DNA of 64,000 nt, from contig OX442314.1 of the NCBI GenBank assembly GCA_949358305.1, positions 61,823,369-61,887,368 of the forward strand, given 5' to 3'. This DNA comes from Strigamia acuminata. Lineage: Eukaryota > Arthropoda > Chilopoda > Geophilomorpha > Linotaeniidae. Positions 21,201-33,200 of this stretch are shown here, piece after piece. The notes beneath the pieces are model-generated. The model ran no database searches and was not told where the DNA came from. It saw only the letters and a program-made list of their open reading frames with translations. Numbering within the stretch: position 1 is the first letter of the stretch; every line of letters starts with the position of its first letter. Position numbers and translations under genes: made by a program.

Positions 21201-24200
21201 AGGGTTTGTTGTTTCGCGCATGCAACAAATGGTCTTAGCGTCAGTCGATGTGATCCTAAGTTTTCTGTGATTAAACCAGGACTGTATTAAGGTTTGTCCT
21301 CTGGTTGCTATTTCTATTTCTCTAATCCCAGCTTCCGGTAACATAACTTCGTTTTCGTAGAACTCTGTTTCATTTCGCCAACGTTGAACACAGGTATTTA
21401 AGGTGATGGCACTTAAAACACTTCTATCCCGCATTTCATCCCGTATTCGAGGTTCATTTTCTAAATTACTTTCATCCTGCGTTGCAGTTTCATTTTCAAA
21501 ACTTTGCTGATAAGAAGTCTGGATGTCGTATGGAACCGGTTTAAAATTTGCAGCTTGAATACACTTCCGAATGTTAGAGAATACATTTTGATTTTCTAAA
21601 GTAGTGCAAAACGTTTTTAGTCTTCCTTCACTTAATTGATTTCGGTTTGGAGGCAGTGAACTGTAGGCCAGTCGTTTGGCAATGTTATTAACACGATAAT
21701 CCTTTTTAACTTTGCCCGATTCAAAATTTTTAAACTCAAGATCACCAAAATATGTAGGTATTTCTTTTACATTGTGAGTTGGAATGTTCCAAGTCATGGG
21801 TAACTCGGTGCAGGCAATATCACTTGGAATGGTGTCTAATTTTAAATCAATTAGTTTGTTGAGGTAAAACAATAAACTGCCAACATGCTTGCAAAGTCCC
21901 ATGACACCAGCTTTGCATCCACAAAATGCTACAGCAACTTCTCCTAAGCGATTGATGTGACATTTCACATTATACTTTGTGTTAATCATTGAAGCATCTA
22001 CCTCTGCTTTAAATATAAACTCCTCTTCATTGTTAATGACACTAATAAACACTTTTTTTACATAACCACTACTAAATAAGGTAAATGCCTGATGAAAATG
22101 TTTGTCGCTTCCTGCATTGTGGACCAAATACTCGTGAATTGTTGAAGAATTAAAAGTTCCTAAAGTCACAAATGTGCTGACATCTTTGGACCAGGTGGCA
22201 GGATTGGGAAAGTTGTTGCCAATGTTGATGTCGGGTAGATTATTTTGACTGCTTGTTGGTGGACGGATTCTTGCATCAGGATCGACAATATTGTTTCTTC
22301 TGTTTACAGCATTGTAGTAAGCCTGACATCTAAATAATTTTCAATTTGTCATGTGTTAATGTATTGTTTAAGCGAATTTGCGGCAAATTTAGTAAAGAAT
22401 TTGCCTCAAATTCGTGACAAATTTGCCTCAAATTCGTGACAAATTTGCCTCAAATTCGTGACAAATTTGCTTCAAATTCGTGACAAATTTGCCTCAAATT
22501 CGTGACAAATTTGCTTCAAATTCGTGACAAATTTGCCTCAAATTCGTGACAAATTTGCCTCAAATTCGTGACAAATTTGCTGCAAATTTGTGACAAATTC
22601 GTGACAAATTTGCCTCAAATTCGTGACAAATTTGCCGAAAATTTATAGAAATTGTATAAAAAAAATTTGTTTTTAAATGTTCAAAAAACTTTGAAGTGTT
22701 TTAAAATGTTCAAAAAACTTTGAAGTGTTTTAAAATGTTCAAAAAACTTTGAAGTGTTTTTAAATGTTCAAAAAACTTTAAGTGTTTTTAAATGTTTGAA
22801 TTTTTTTTTTAAATGATTACTTTACCTTTTAATTAAATCAACTTTATTTCCAGTAGTTATTGCATTTCTACATTTCAACCATCTTTTTAATTCAACAACA
22901 GTTGCTTTTTCAAATGGTTTGTCTAAAAACGCGCCTACAATAATTGAATTATCCATCAAATCGAGCTGTCAGTCACACGTGGTCGGCAATATTTGAATTG
23001 TTAGTTGTTAGCACCTTCAGGCATTGTAATCGTATACTAGCCGTACTATTTTCAATCCCATAATCCCTAGCGCGGGATTGGCAATAGATGGCGCTGCCAT
23101 AGTTGTGCAAAAGGGGTATTGACAGCAATGAATCGTCAGCAAGAGTTTAAACATGACTCTGTTTTAAGCAACGTGTCTTGTTGTTTGGATGAGAATGGTT
23201 TGATGCGATTAAACACGAGACTTAGTTGGGCTAAGGTCGATAAGAATTTGATAAACCCATATGTTTTGTCCGCGAACCATGCGTTGACCAGTCTTGTGGT
23301 CTGGGAAGCGCATCAGAGAGTTTTCCATGGAGGACTCGGTGAGACTTTGGCAGAAATCCAACAACGATTTTGGATGCCAAAGTTAAGAAAAACAGTGAAA
23401 AGCATTTTGAGTCGGTGTTTCGTGTGCAAGCGAGTACAGGGACGGTTCATACGACAGATTGAGTCGTCCTTGCCCCCAGATAGAGTTACTCAGACCGAAC
23501 CTTTCCAAGTAGTTGGAATCAACTTCGCAGGACCGTTGTATCAGCGCAGCGGAGAGAAATGTTACATAGCTGTATTCACGTGCGCAGTAGTCAGAGCTGT
23601 GCACTTAGAATTAGTATCGAGTATGAATACAGAGAAATTCATTCAGGCTTTGAAGAGGTTTTTTGCGAGACGAGGTGTCCCGAGTACGATTTACTCCGAC
23701 AACGCATTAACTTTTAAGCGTACAGAAAAGGAACTCAGCTTTTTGTTAAAAGCAGTGGAAGGTGAAGAAATGCAAGGCTTTCTCACTGAACGAAAAATCA
23801 GATGGCGTTACATAGTCGAACGTGCGCCATGGTGGGGTGGTTTTTGGGAGCGGATGGTGAAGTCGACTAAGTCTAGTCTGAAGAAAGTTTTAGGGAAATC
23901 GTCCCTTGACTTCGAAGAGTTGACAACGATTCTCGCAGAAGTGGAATCGTGCATTAATTCACGTCCGCTCTCCTACGTCTACACCGAGGATGAAGACAGT
24001 CACCCGTTGACGCCTGGGCATTTCCTAGTCGGTGGGCGGAGCTGTAATTTGCCGGATCCTAGCCAGCAAACGATCCAGCCATTGTCATCAAATTCCGTTG
24101 CTATTCTGAAGAGATGGAAGTTACGGCAGTTAAAATTAGAACATTGGTGGTCGCGATGGCAGAGAGAGTATCTCACTGAATTGCGAGTCCATAGGAAAAA

Positions 24201-27200
24201 TGATAAGAGTTCTCGCGAAGTGCAGTCCGGTGATGTGGTTTTAATAGAAGAGTTAAACCAACCCCGAATGACCTGGAAGGTTGGCAAAGTCGTAGAAGTA
24301 TTCCACGGGCGCGACGGGCGAGTACGAGCTTGTGAATTAAAGTTAGCAACTGGGAAGAATTTACGACGACCAGTTCAGAGGTTGTGCCTTTTGGAAGCGC
24401 ACGATATAGAAGCAGCGAGTGGCGATACCACTCCGGCCCCAGTGTAAAAACTGGGAGTTTTAGAAGTCTCGAGGTCGCACAGAATCGAGGAAATGGAGGA
24501 TGCGCCGTGCAGTGAAGTCGACATCGAGGAGGTGTTTTCCATTTGAGAAGCGATGACGCGGATGATTCGTGGAACCGGAAATACGTCGTAGTGTCATAAA
24601 TTGTCATAATCCTTTTTGTCCTTGTTTTGTAAAAATGTGAACCCCGAATAAATCAGTGTAATTTCCAATTTACCACGTGCAGCATGTCTTGATTTTTTGG
24701 TCAATTTCAATCCAGTTCGATCGTAAGTTTTTGATGCAGTTTTGTCAAATATCAGCGTGCAGATCTCTTTTGAACTTTCAAAAACAGACTTTTGGTTCAC
24801 CCTGTATAAGTAAATAATACTTTATCATGAATAATAAATAACTAATTATTTATTTACGTCATTTTAACAATTAATTACAATTCTCGTATCTCATTCGAAA
24901 ATACGCGCTTTTTAGCCAAATAGCGCTATCTGGCGGTAAATCGGGAAAAATACGGTTTTCTAACCGTCACAAACGTTACGTGAGTTAGATCCATTAGGGA
25001 CATAAAACCACGTAATAATATGCTGGGGCTCAAACACGAAATTCCTTTTTCTGGCCTTTACTACTGCCACAACCTCCAAGAAAAGAAAGATGGAAACAGT
25101 TCATATGCACTCATGGTTTTATGTAGAGTCTAAAAAAAATTAAATACTCCTATTTTTTAATAATTGAAGAAAACATTTATGACAAATGTAATTAATAAAC
25201 ACTAATGTATACTGTATAATACATATAGAAGGCAGACTACCCCTTAAAATAATTCAATCACTGCAAATAAAATGATCAAAAGGCAGTTGAATAGGAAAAT
25301 AATGTCCCAACATGGTATAACAGCATACGGATTTGGGTACAGTTGTCTTCTTGAGTAGGAAAACTATTTTTGGTTTGCTATATTTTGCCAAACATTTCTG
25401 ATTTTTACATGTGAACAATGAACAATTACAAAGTTTGTTTTTAAAATTTTGCAGATTTACATCAATCCAACTCAATCCAAATGCAACCTTAATTCAAATT
25501 GCACTATAATTTTACTTTAAAAATTACTTTCTTGTTGATGCATCTAAAATTTGATCCTAATCTTTCTATCTTTATTTATTTTAGAAAGAAGTTTCCACTT
25601 AACAAGTAAAATTGGCATTATGTATCAAAACCTAATTCCTCCAGCAGCATGCAACACGCATCTAAAGGTAGGATGAAAACTTCTTCCCCAAAAAACACCT
25701 TTTATATTTTGCAATCATTCCATTTGGAATTATAGCAGACTATTTGGGAGGGACCTATTCACGTCCACAGTCACGTGATCAAAATTTCAAACTATGAATG
25801 AAAAACTGAAAGAAATTACTTCGAATTTCTTTCAAGGGGGGGGGGGGGCAACATTTGACTCAGGGCGGTAAGTAGTCTGTAGACGACCCTGCCTATCATA
25901 CATTTAAACCACAAAGGCACGGCACACTTCCAACTGTAAAATTAATTATACTACATTGTTATAATAACATTCAGCTATACATAAATGATCAAGAAGATGA
26001 AGTTAACATTTTGGCATCATTGAATTTACCCTATGAATGGGCGACCTTTGTAAAACTTCAAGTATTTAAGGTAATAAATTATACTCCATACAAAATTATT
26101 AGTATATCTGTATATAACTTATCTGATAATACTAACTAACTTTCACTTAACGAATAAATAGGCTATAAGAAGAAATACAAAGCTTAAGCCATGTGAAAAT
26201 AACAAAACTGCATATTTCGAGTGTAGAAAGGCCTGCATCCAAAACAATTTATTTAAAAATGTTACCTGCAGGTATTTCCAATGTTTTACTTCTTTCCACA
26301 CCTCAGCTCTAATTTTATGAGTATAGCATGACTGTTCGCAAACAATCATGCTTCCAAACACACTCACAATTTTTTGCCAAAAGCAAACCAAACGTTTGAG
26401 ACCCCTGATTTGCTTGCTAAATCACTATGAATCTGCTTACAAATATACTGTATACTGTATTACAATTTCAAAACAAGAATGAAATTACCGGGATTAGAAA
26501 AAAATCCCTGGTTCTGGACTTCATGGGAGTTCGAACTGTTTCGTTGTTTCCAACAAGAAATTTTGGGCAGGAGTTAAGCTTAGACCATGTATTTTTTCTA
26601 AGGGGTGTCCAACATCCTGGTTCCACTGGCCAACATTGAAAGAAGAGGAATTGTCTTGGGCCACACATAAAATACGTACACTAAAGTAACAATAGCTGAT
26701 GAGCAAAAACAAAAGGGTCCGTGCAAAAAATACCAAAAAAATACCAAAAAATACCCAAAAAATACCCAAAAAATACCCAAAAAAATACCAAAAAAATACC
26801 AAAAAAATACCAAAAAAATACCAAAAAAATACCAAAAAAATACCAAAAAAGTACCAAAAAAATACCAAAAAAATACCAAAAAAATACCAAAAAAATACCA
26901 AAAAAATACCAAAAAAATACCAAAAAAATACCAAAAAAATACCAAAAAAATACCAAAAAAATACCAAAAAAATACCAAAAAAATACCAAAAAAATACCAA
27001 AAAAATACCAAAAAAATACCAAAAAAATACCAAAAAAATACCAAAAAAACACCAAAAAAACACCAAAAAAACACCAAAAAAAACCAAAAAAATACCAAAA
27101 AAATACCAAAAAAATACCAAAAAAATACCAAAAAAATACCAAAAAAGGGGGGGATTTTTCTTTCCTCTGAAGGTCAGACAGAGTATAGGTCAGTCCACAC

Positions 27201-30200
27201 TCTATATTTTTTTTTTTTTTTTTTTATATTTTTTTGGTATTTTTTTGGTATTTTTTTGGTATTTTTTTGGTATTTTTTTGGTATTTTTTTGGTATTTTTT
27301 TTGGTATTTTGGAGGTTTTTCTTTACTCTTAGGGTCAGACAGAGTATAGTGAGGGGAAGGAGGGAACTGAGTGGTGAAGGGAGTAAATGAGATTTCTACC
27401 TGGAGCCCTAGATTTCGACAGCCTAGGGGCCGCTATAGGGATTAATCAGGCACTGGCGCTGCTCCACCCTCCTCCCTATTCACCACTGCAATGCTCAGTG
27501 GTGAGATGTTGGCTCCCCCACAGCATCTCCATAGGTCGAGGTAAGTACAGCAGAATAATAAAGCATACCGACCAGGTCACCCATGGAGCTTTCCTCCCTG
27601 TGTGTGACGAGTTGGTTGCTGTATGACGTGACCAAGAGGCACGGCCAGCACGTGGGTTAGACTGGGGATCATCGGCACCTAGACAACGGATTAAAGGCCA
27701 CCAAACCCAACAATCTGGAGTCCCTCATCTTTTTTTACATGACCTTTTTGCTTTAACCTGATTGGTTTAGAAGTTAGCAAGTGAATGACCTTGAAAATGG
27801 CAAAACAAACAATGCACGAATTATGCCAACAAAACAATTGGAAACACAGGGGAAAAAGCGCGTAGAACTCGTGCGCGTAACCCTGGACCGTGACAAGCTG
27901 AACTGACAGTTAAGTTTTTATGTTCAGTTAACATGCTTAGTTTCTGATTTTTTTTTGTCAAATTTTTTTTTTAGTTTTGAAATTTATATTTTCACTTTTT
28001 TCACATGATAAGATAAGGTAACAATAAGATTTAAAAGTGGATATTGACTAAACAAATGGTGCTCTTCAACTTTGTAATTGACTTTTTTGCTCTAACCTGA
28101 TTGGTTTGGAAGTTAGCAAGTGAATAACCTTGAAAATGGCCTTCAAGGTCAAATTTGACGCCATCATTGGATTGCTCTCACTCAACTTCCTATATGATCG
28201 CTTCATCAAAGTTGGCCTAGATGCAATTGCTCAGGAAATATTTGAGGGGAACAGACTTTTGTTCCACCCTGTATACTGTATTACAATTTCAAAACAAGAA
28301 TGAAATTACCGGGATTAGAAAAAAATCCCTGGTTCTGGACTTCATGGGAGTTCGAACTGTTTCGTTGTTTCCAACAAGAAATTTTGGGCAGGAGTTAAGC
28401 TTAGACCATGTATTTTTTCTAAGGGGTGTCCAACATCCTGGTTCCACTGGCCAACATTGAAAGAAGAGGAATTGTCTTGGGCCACACATAAAATACGTAC
28501 ACTAAAGTAACAATAGCTGATGAGCAAAAACAAAAGGGTCCGTGCAAAAAATACCAAAAAAATACCAAAAAAATACCCAAAAAATACCCAAAAAATACCC
28601 AAAAAATACCAAAAAAGTACCAAAAAAGTACCAAAAAAGTACCAAAAAAGTACCAAAAAAGTACCAAAAAAGTACCAAAAAAGTACCAAAAAAGTACCAA
28701 AAAAGTACCAAAAAAGTACCAAAAAAGTACCAAAAAAGTACCAAAAAAGTACCAAAAAAGTACCAAAAAAGTACCAAAAAAGTACCAAAAAAGTACCAAA
28801 AAAGTACCAAAAAAGTACCAAAAAAGTACCAAAAAAGTACCAAAAAAGTACCAAAAAAGTACCAAAAAAGTACCAAAAAAGTACCAAAAAAGTACCAAAA
28901 AAGTACCAAAAAAGTACCAAAAAAGTACCAAAAAAGTACCAAAAAAGTACCAAAAAAGTACCAAAAAAGTACCAAAAAAGTACCAAAAAAGTACCAAAAA
29001 AGTACCAAAAAAGTACCAAAAAAGTACCAAAAAAGTACCAAAAAAGTACCAAAAAAGTACCAAAAAAGTACCAAAAAAGTACCAAAAAAGTACCAAAAAA
29101 ATACCAAAAAAATACCAAAAAAAAACCAAAAAAAAACCAAAAAAAAACCAAAAAAAAACCAAAAAAAAACCAAAAAAAAACCAAAAAAAAACCAAAAAAA
29201 AACCAAAAAAAAACCAAAAAAAAACCAAAAAAAAACCAAAAAAAAACCAAAAAAAAACCAAAAAAATACCAAAAAAATACCAAAAAAATACCAAAAAAAA
29301 ACCAAAAAAAAACCAAAAAAAAACCAAAAAAAAACCAAAAAAAAACCAAAAAAAAACCAAAAAAAAACCAAAAAAAAACCAAAAAAAAACCAAAAAAAAA
29401 CCAAAAAAAAACCAAAAAAAAAAAAAAAAAACCAAAAAAAAACCAAAAAAAAACCAAAAAAAAACCAAAAAAAAACCAAAAAAAAACCAAAAAAAAACCA
29501 AAAAAAAACCAAAAAAAAACCAAAAAAAAACCAAAAAAAAACCAAAAAAAAACCAAAAAAAAACCAAAAAAAAACCAAAAAAAAACCAAAAAAAAACCAA
29601 AAAAAAACCAAAAAAAAACCAAAAAAAAACCAAAAAAAAACCAAAAAAACACCAAAAAAACACCAAAAAAACACCAAAAAAACACCAAAAAAACACCAAA
29701 AAAACACCAAAAAAACACCAAAAAAACACCAAAAAAACACCAAAAAAACACCAAAAAAACACCAAAAAAACACCAAAAAAACACCAAAAAAACACCAAAA
29801 AAACACCAAAAAAACACCAAAAAAACACCAAAAAAACACCAAAAAAACACCAAAAAAACACCAAAAAAACACCAAAAAAACACCAAAAAAACACCAAAAA
29901 AACACCAAAAAAACACCAAAAAAACACCAAAAAAACACCAAAAAAACACCAAAAAAACACGGGGGATTTTTCTTTCCTCTGAAGGTCAGACAGAGTATAG
30001 GTCAGTCCACACTCTATATTTTTTTTTTTTTTTTTTTATATTTTTTTGGTATTTTTTTGGTATTTTTTTGGTATTTTTTTGGTATTTTTTTGGTATTTTT
30101 TTGGTATTTTTTTTGGTATTTTGGAGGTTTTTCTTTACTCTTAGGGTCAGACAGAGTATAGTGAGGGGAAGGAGGGAACTGAGTGGTGAAGGGAGTAAAT

Positions 30201-33200
30201 GAGATTTCTACCTGGAGCCCTAGATTTCGACAGCCTAGGGGCCGCTATAGGGATTAATCAGGCACTGGCGCTGCTCCACCCTCCTCCCTATTCACCACTG
30301 CAATGCTCAGTGGTGAGATGTTGGCTCCCCCACAGCATCTCCATAGGTCGAGGTAAGTACAGCAGAATAATAAAGCATACCGACCAGGTCACCCATGGAG
30401 CTTTCCTCCCTGTGTGTGACGAGTTGGTTGCTGTATGACGTGACCAAGAGGCACGGCCAGCACGTGGGTTAGACTGGGGATCATCGGCACCTAGACAACG
30501 GATTAAAGGCCACCAAACCCAACAATCTGGAGTCCCTCATCTTTTTTTACATGACCTTTTTGCTTTAACCTGATTGGTTTAGAAGTTAGCAAGTGAATGA
30601 CCTTGAAAATGGCCTTCAAGGTCAAATTTGATGACATCATTGGATTGCTCTCACCCAACTTCTTATACGATTGCTTCATCAAAGTTGGCCTAGATGCAAT
30701 TGCTGAGGAAATATTTGAGAGGGGAACAGACTTTTGTTCCACCCTGTATAATCCCTGGCAAAAAATATTCGATCAGCCACAAAACAAACGGATTCAAACT
30801 CAATATAACATTTTTTTCTAGTCTAAACGAATATTTATCCACAAAACATTTTACTTACCGAATAGGCCACGTCAAATGCTAAAATTAAATGACCATTTGA
30901 AAAAAGAATGTGCTAAAGACCACATGATAGAAGTTAAACTTCTAAGGTTATGTGTATATCAGACTGAAAATCGTAAATTAGTAAGTTTCGTAGGCGATAT
31001 GTTTTGACTTAATAACATGAACCACTGGTGGATCCAATAATTTCAATTTTTTGATAAAAAATTTTCATTTAGACCCAAAAAATACATTCTAAAACTGAAA
31101 TCACACTATTTTTGGCCAATTTTTATCTCAAAACATCAATTTTTGGTCTAAAACTGGCTTATTTGGTCTAAAAACCAGTCACGATAGTAATTCTGACTGG
31201 ATGCCCAATCTCAAAGCTCCTCGCTGTGCCCATTGTTGAGATGTCAGGCAGAGAACGTCTCTCTCTCTCTCATCACACCACTCAGTTCCCTCCTCCCCCG
31301 CTAGGCCGGTCCACTCCTCTGTGAGGGGGACGGCTTGGGGCCACCAGGCGTTGTGTGGAGTGACGTAGGCCGAACGGCCGAACGGCCGAACGGCCGAACG
31401 GCCAAACGGCCAAACGGTGTTTGAATGTTTTCATGAATTCTTCGACTGCTCCATTTGTAACTGGGTGGCAAGGGGGTGAACATGTGTGTCAGACGACATT
31501 TCCAGCCAGGATTTCGTGAAAGCTCGATGCAGTGAACTGCGGGGCATTGTCTGACTGAATGTGGATTGTGTTGGATTTAAAGGTGTTTTTTATAACCTAG
31601 ATGATGTGGAAGACTGCTATTTTGTTGTGCAAAACCTGCCAACATGGCTGTCAAAACTTTAATGAACTTTAAGAGTTCAAACATTCAAACAAGAACAAAT
31701 CATTCATTGCTACGAGAGCACATTTGAATCCCTCTAGCTTGTACTAGTACATGATATAAAATATACACAGAATAAATCCGTAAGACATATACGGTAGCTT
31801 ATTTGTCCCAAATGAGAACACGTATAGAATAACACAGCAAACTACAGAAAACTACATACAAACTGCCTTCAAATATTGGCAATATAAAAAGTGTTGACGT
31901 TTGGGTGCTAAGGCCCATAAATGCCGGGTACCTTGCCATTGCATGGTTGAGATAGTGTTGTCACGATTAATTTGAGTGTTAGTAATTAATTTGACTATAT
32001 CTCGCGCAAAAGTTAATTTGGTGCAAAACAAGTGGGCTAGGCTTGTAGACTCCTTTTAAATGGTTGCTGTCAAATTTGGACATCGGGCAATTAATGGTGT
32101 TTGGTCTTGCTGTGACTCTACATTATTTCATATTCGACGGGATCAAACTCACGCTGGGTGTAAATAATGTAAAAAGAATGAGAATGCTTAGTGTAATTGA
32201 TTAAGCGGGGGTTGAGGAATACCACAGGCATGCAAATACTAAAATAGTTGGCAAAAAGAGGCGCAATAGGGCTATAAAGGTGGTGGAGCACAAGGGGCAC
32301 AAGGGCGCAAAATGATAAAGTGACATTCTCAAACTAGCATCTAGGAGATGTGTATCAGTCGAAACCAGTGTGAGAAGTGATTATCATAAAGATGAATGTG
32401 ACTAAGTCGACTTGGTCATAAGATCGGGTTTATTAAAGATGGATTGAGGGGTGAGAGGTATAAATAAAGATTCTATTGTTGAAAATAATGTGATGCGCAA
32501 AGTGGAATCTGCGCATTCATTCAGAGCGGTTAGTCATAGTCATCACACTCGAATGAAGATAAAATTAAAGAATAAAGGAAAAATAAGAAGGGTCAGTTTA
32601 AATAGAAAAATGAAATGAAAAATAGGGTGGGTAGCTTGCCCGTGACAGTGTATTTAATAATATATAAGCTTATAGTTTACAGCAATAACACATGTTATCG
32701 CATTATGCACTATTCACAATAGTATGTATTCAGTTTCCTTTCAATTTATACCAGTATGACATGACATGACATGGTTATATTGTGTTACGTTTTAAATCTG
32801 GCATGAATCTTGCATTGAATTGATCGTTTAAACTTTATTTTATTATTTAAATAGTGGGCGCGCATTTAGGCACCTACTTGAGAGAGTTTTTAAATTGTGC
32901 ACGAATTTGAAATCCGCCCATTTGGTCTCACCCATTTAAGGCAAAGGTTAGTATGTTAAGTGCACTTAAAAATTTGCTAATAAAATTGTCCTGATGCTCT
33001 AAGTACACCAAAAATTACAAAATTAAAATACCAATTTTAGTTTAAGTGTATTTTAAGTTTTAACATGGGTTTAAACAGGAAATAATGCCATTTTTTGTTT
33101 AAAATTGAAGTAAAACACAAAATATTTTAGTTTTTGAATGCAGCTAGTGATTAATAAAAAGAAAACTTTAGTGTGCTGGTTTCAATGCTTGATGGTGCAC

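Larger units (their letters stand above)
18449..23117. mobile_element. Autonomous ISL2EU-type DNA transposon (transposase + YqaJ nuclease)
   Basis: 4669 bp with 160-bp terminal inverted repeats that begin ACCCCTTTTGCACAACTATG, flanked by a 2-bp AT duplication. Two convergent genes lie inside: a THAP-DDE transposase on plus and a SAP-SWIM-YqaJ protein on minus, both with open, phase-consistent exons. This two-gene layout is what is known for ISL2EU elements related to PIF/Harbinger. It inserted between the RNase H and integrase parts of the BEL element without changing its frame (4671 bases added). Nothing in it looks broken. Confidence 0.92.
12579..24782 (+). mobile_element. BEL/Pao LTR retrotransposon with two nested insertions
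   Basis: Two 340-bp LTRs, a PBS directly after the 5' LTR and a 5-bp target duplication AACAG (12574-12578 and 24783-24787) bound the element. Without its two guests (15864-17815 and 18449-23117, plus their target duplications) it would be about 5.6 kb. One frame runs through gag, protease, RT, RNase H and integrase in the Pao order. The two LTRs differ at about five positions of 340, so it is fairly young, yet its frame holds four stops. It sits in an intron of the DEG/ENaC gene, same strand. Confidence 0.93.
26450..28270 (+). repeat. Tandem segmental duplication, unit 1
   Basis: 26450-27800 is nearly identical to 28271-30612 except for the array length. Both start GTATACTGTATTACAATTTC. Unit 1 has an extra segment at 27801-28140 that partly repeats the MITE, then ends with CACCCTGTATA exactly where unit 2 starts. 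It lies in the last intron of the DEG/ENaC gene. Confidence 0.85.
28271..30748 (+). repeat. Tandem segmental duplication, unit 2
   Basis: Second copy of 26450-28270 with a much longer A-tract array (about 128 units against 38) and without the 27801-28140 segment. Ends with the same MITE terminus CACCCTGTATA. Confidence 0.85.

Noticed and set aside
22370-22640. CRISPR-like regular repeat
   Set aside because: Units are directly tandem without unique spacers, inside an intron of a eukaryotic transposon.
26521-30202. Very long frames encoding Lys/Pro-rich (plus) or Phe/Trp-rich (minus) proteins of 150-560 residues
   Set aside because: They are translations of the 11-bp A-tract array, open in all frames because the unit has no stop. 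Not genes.
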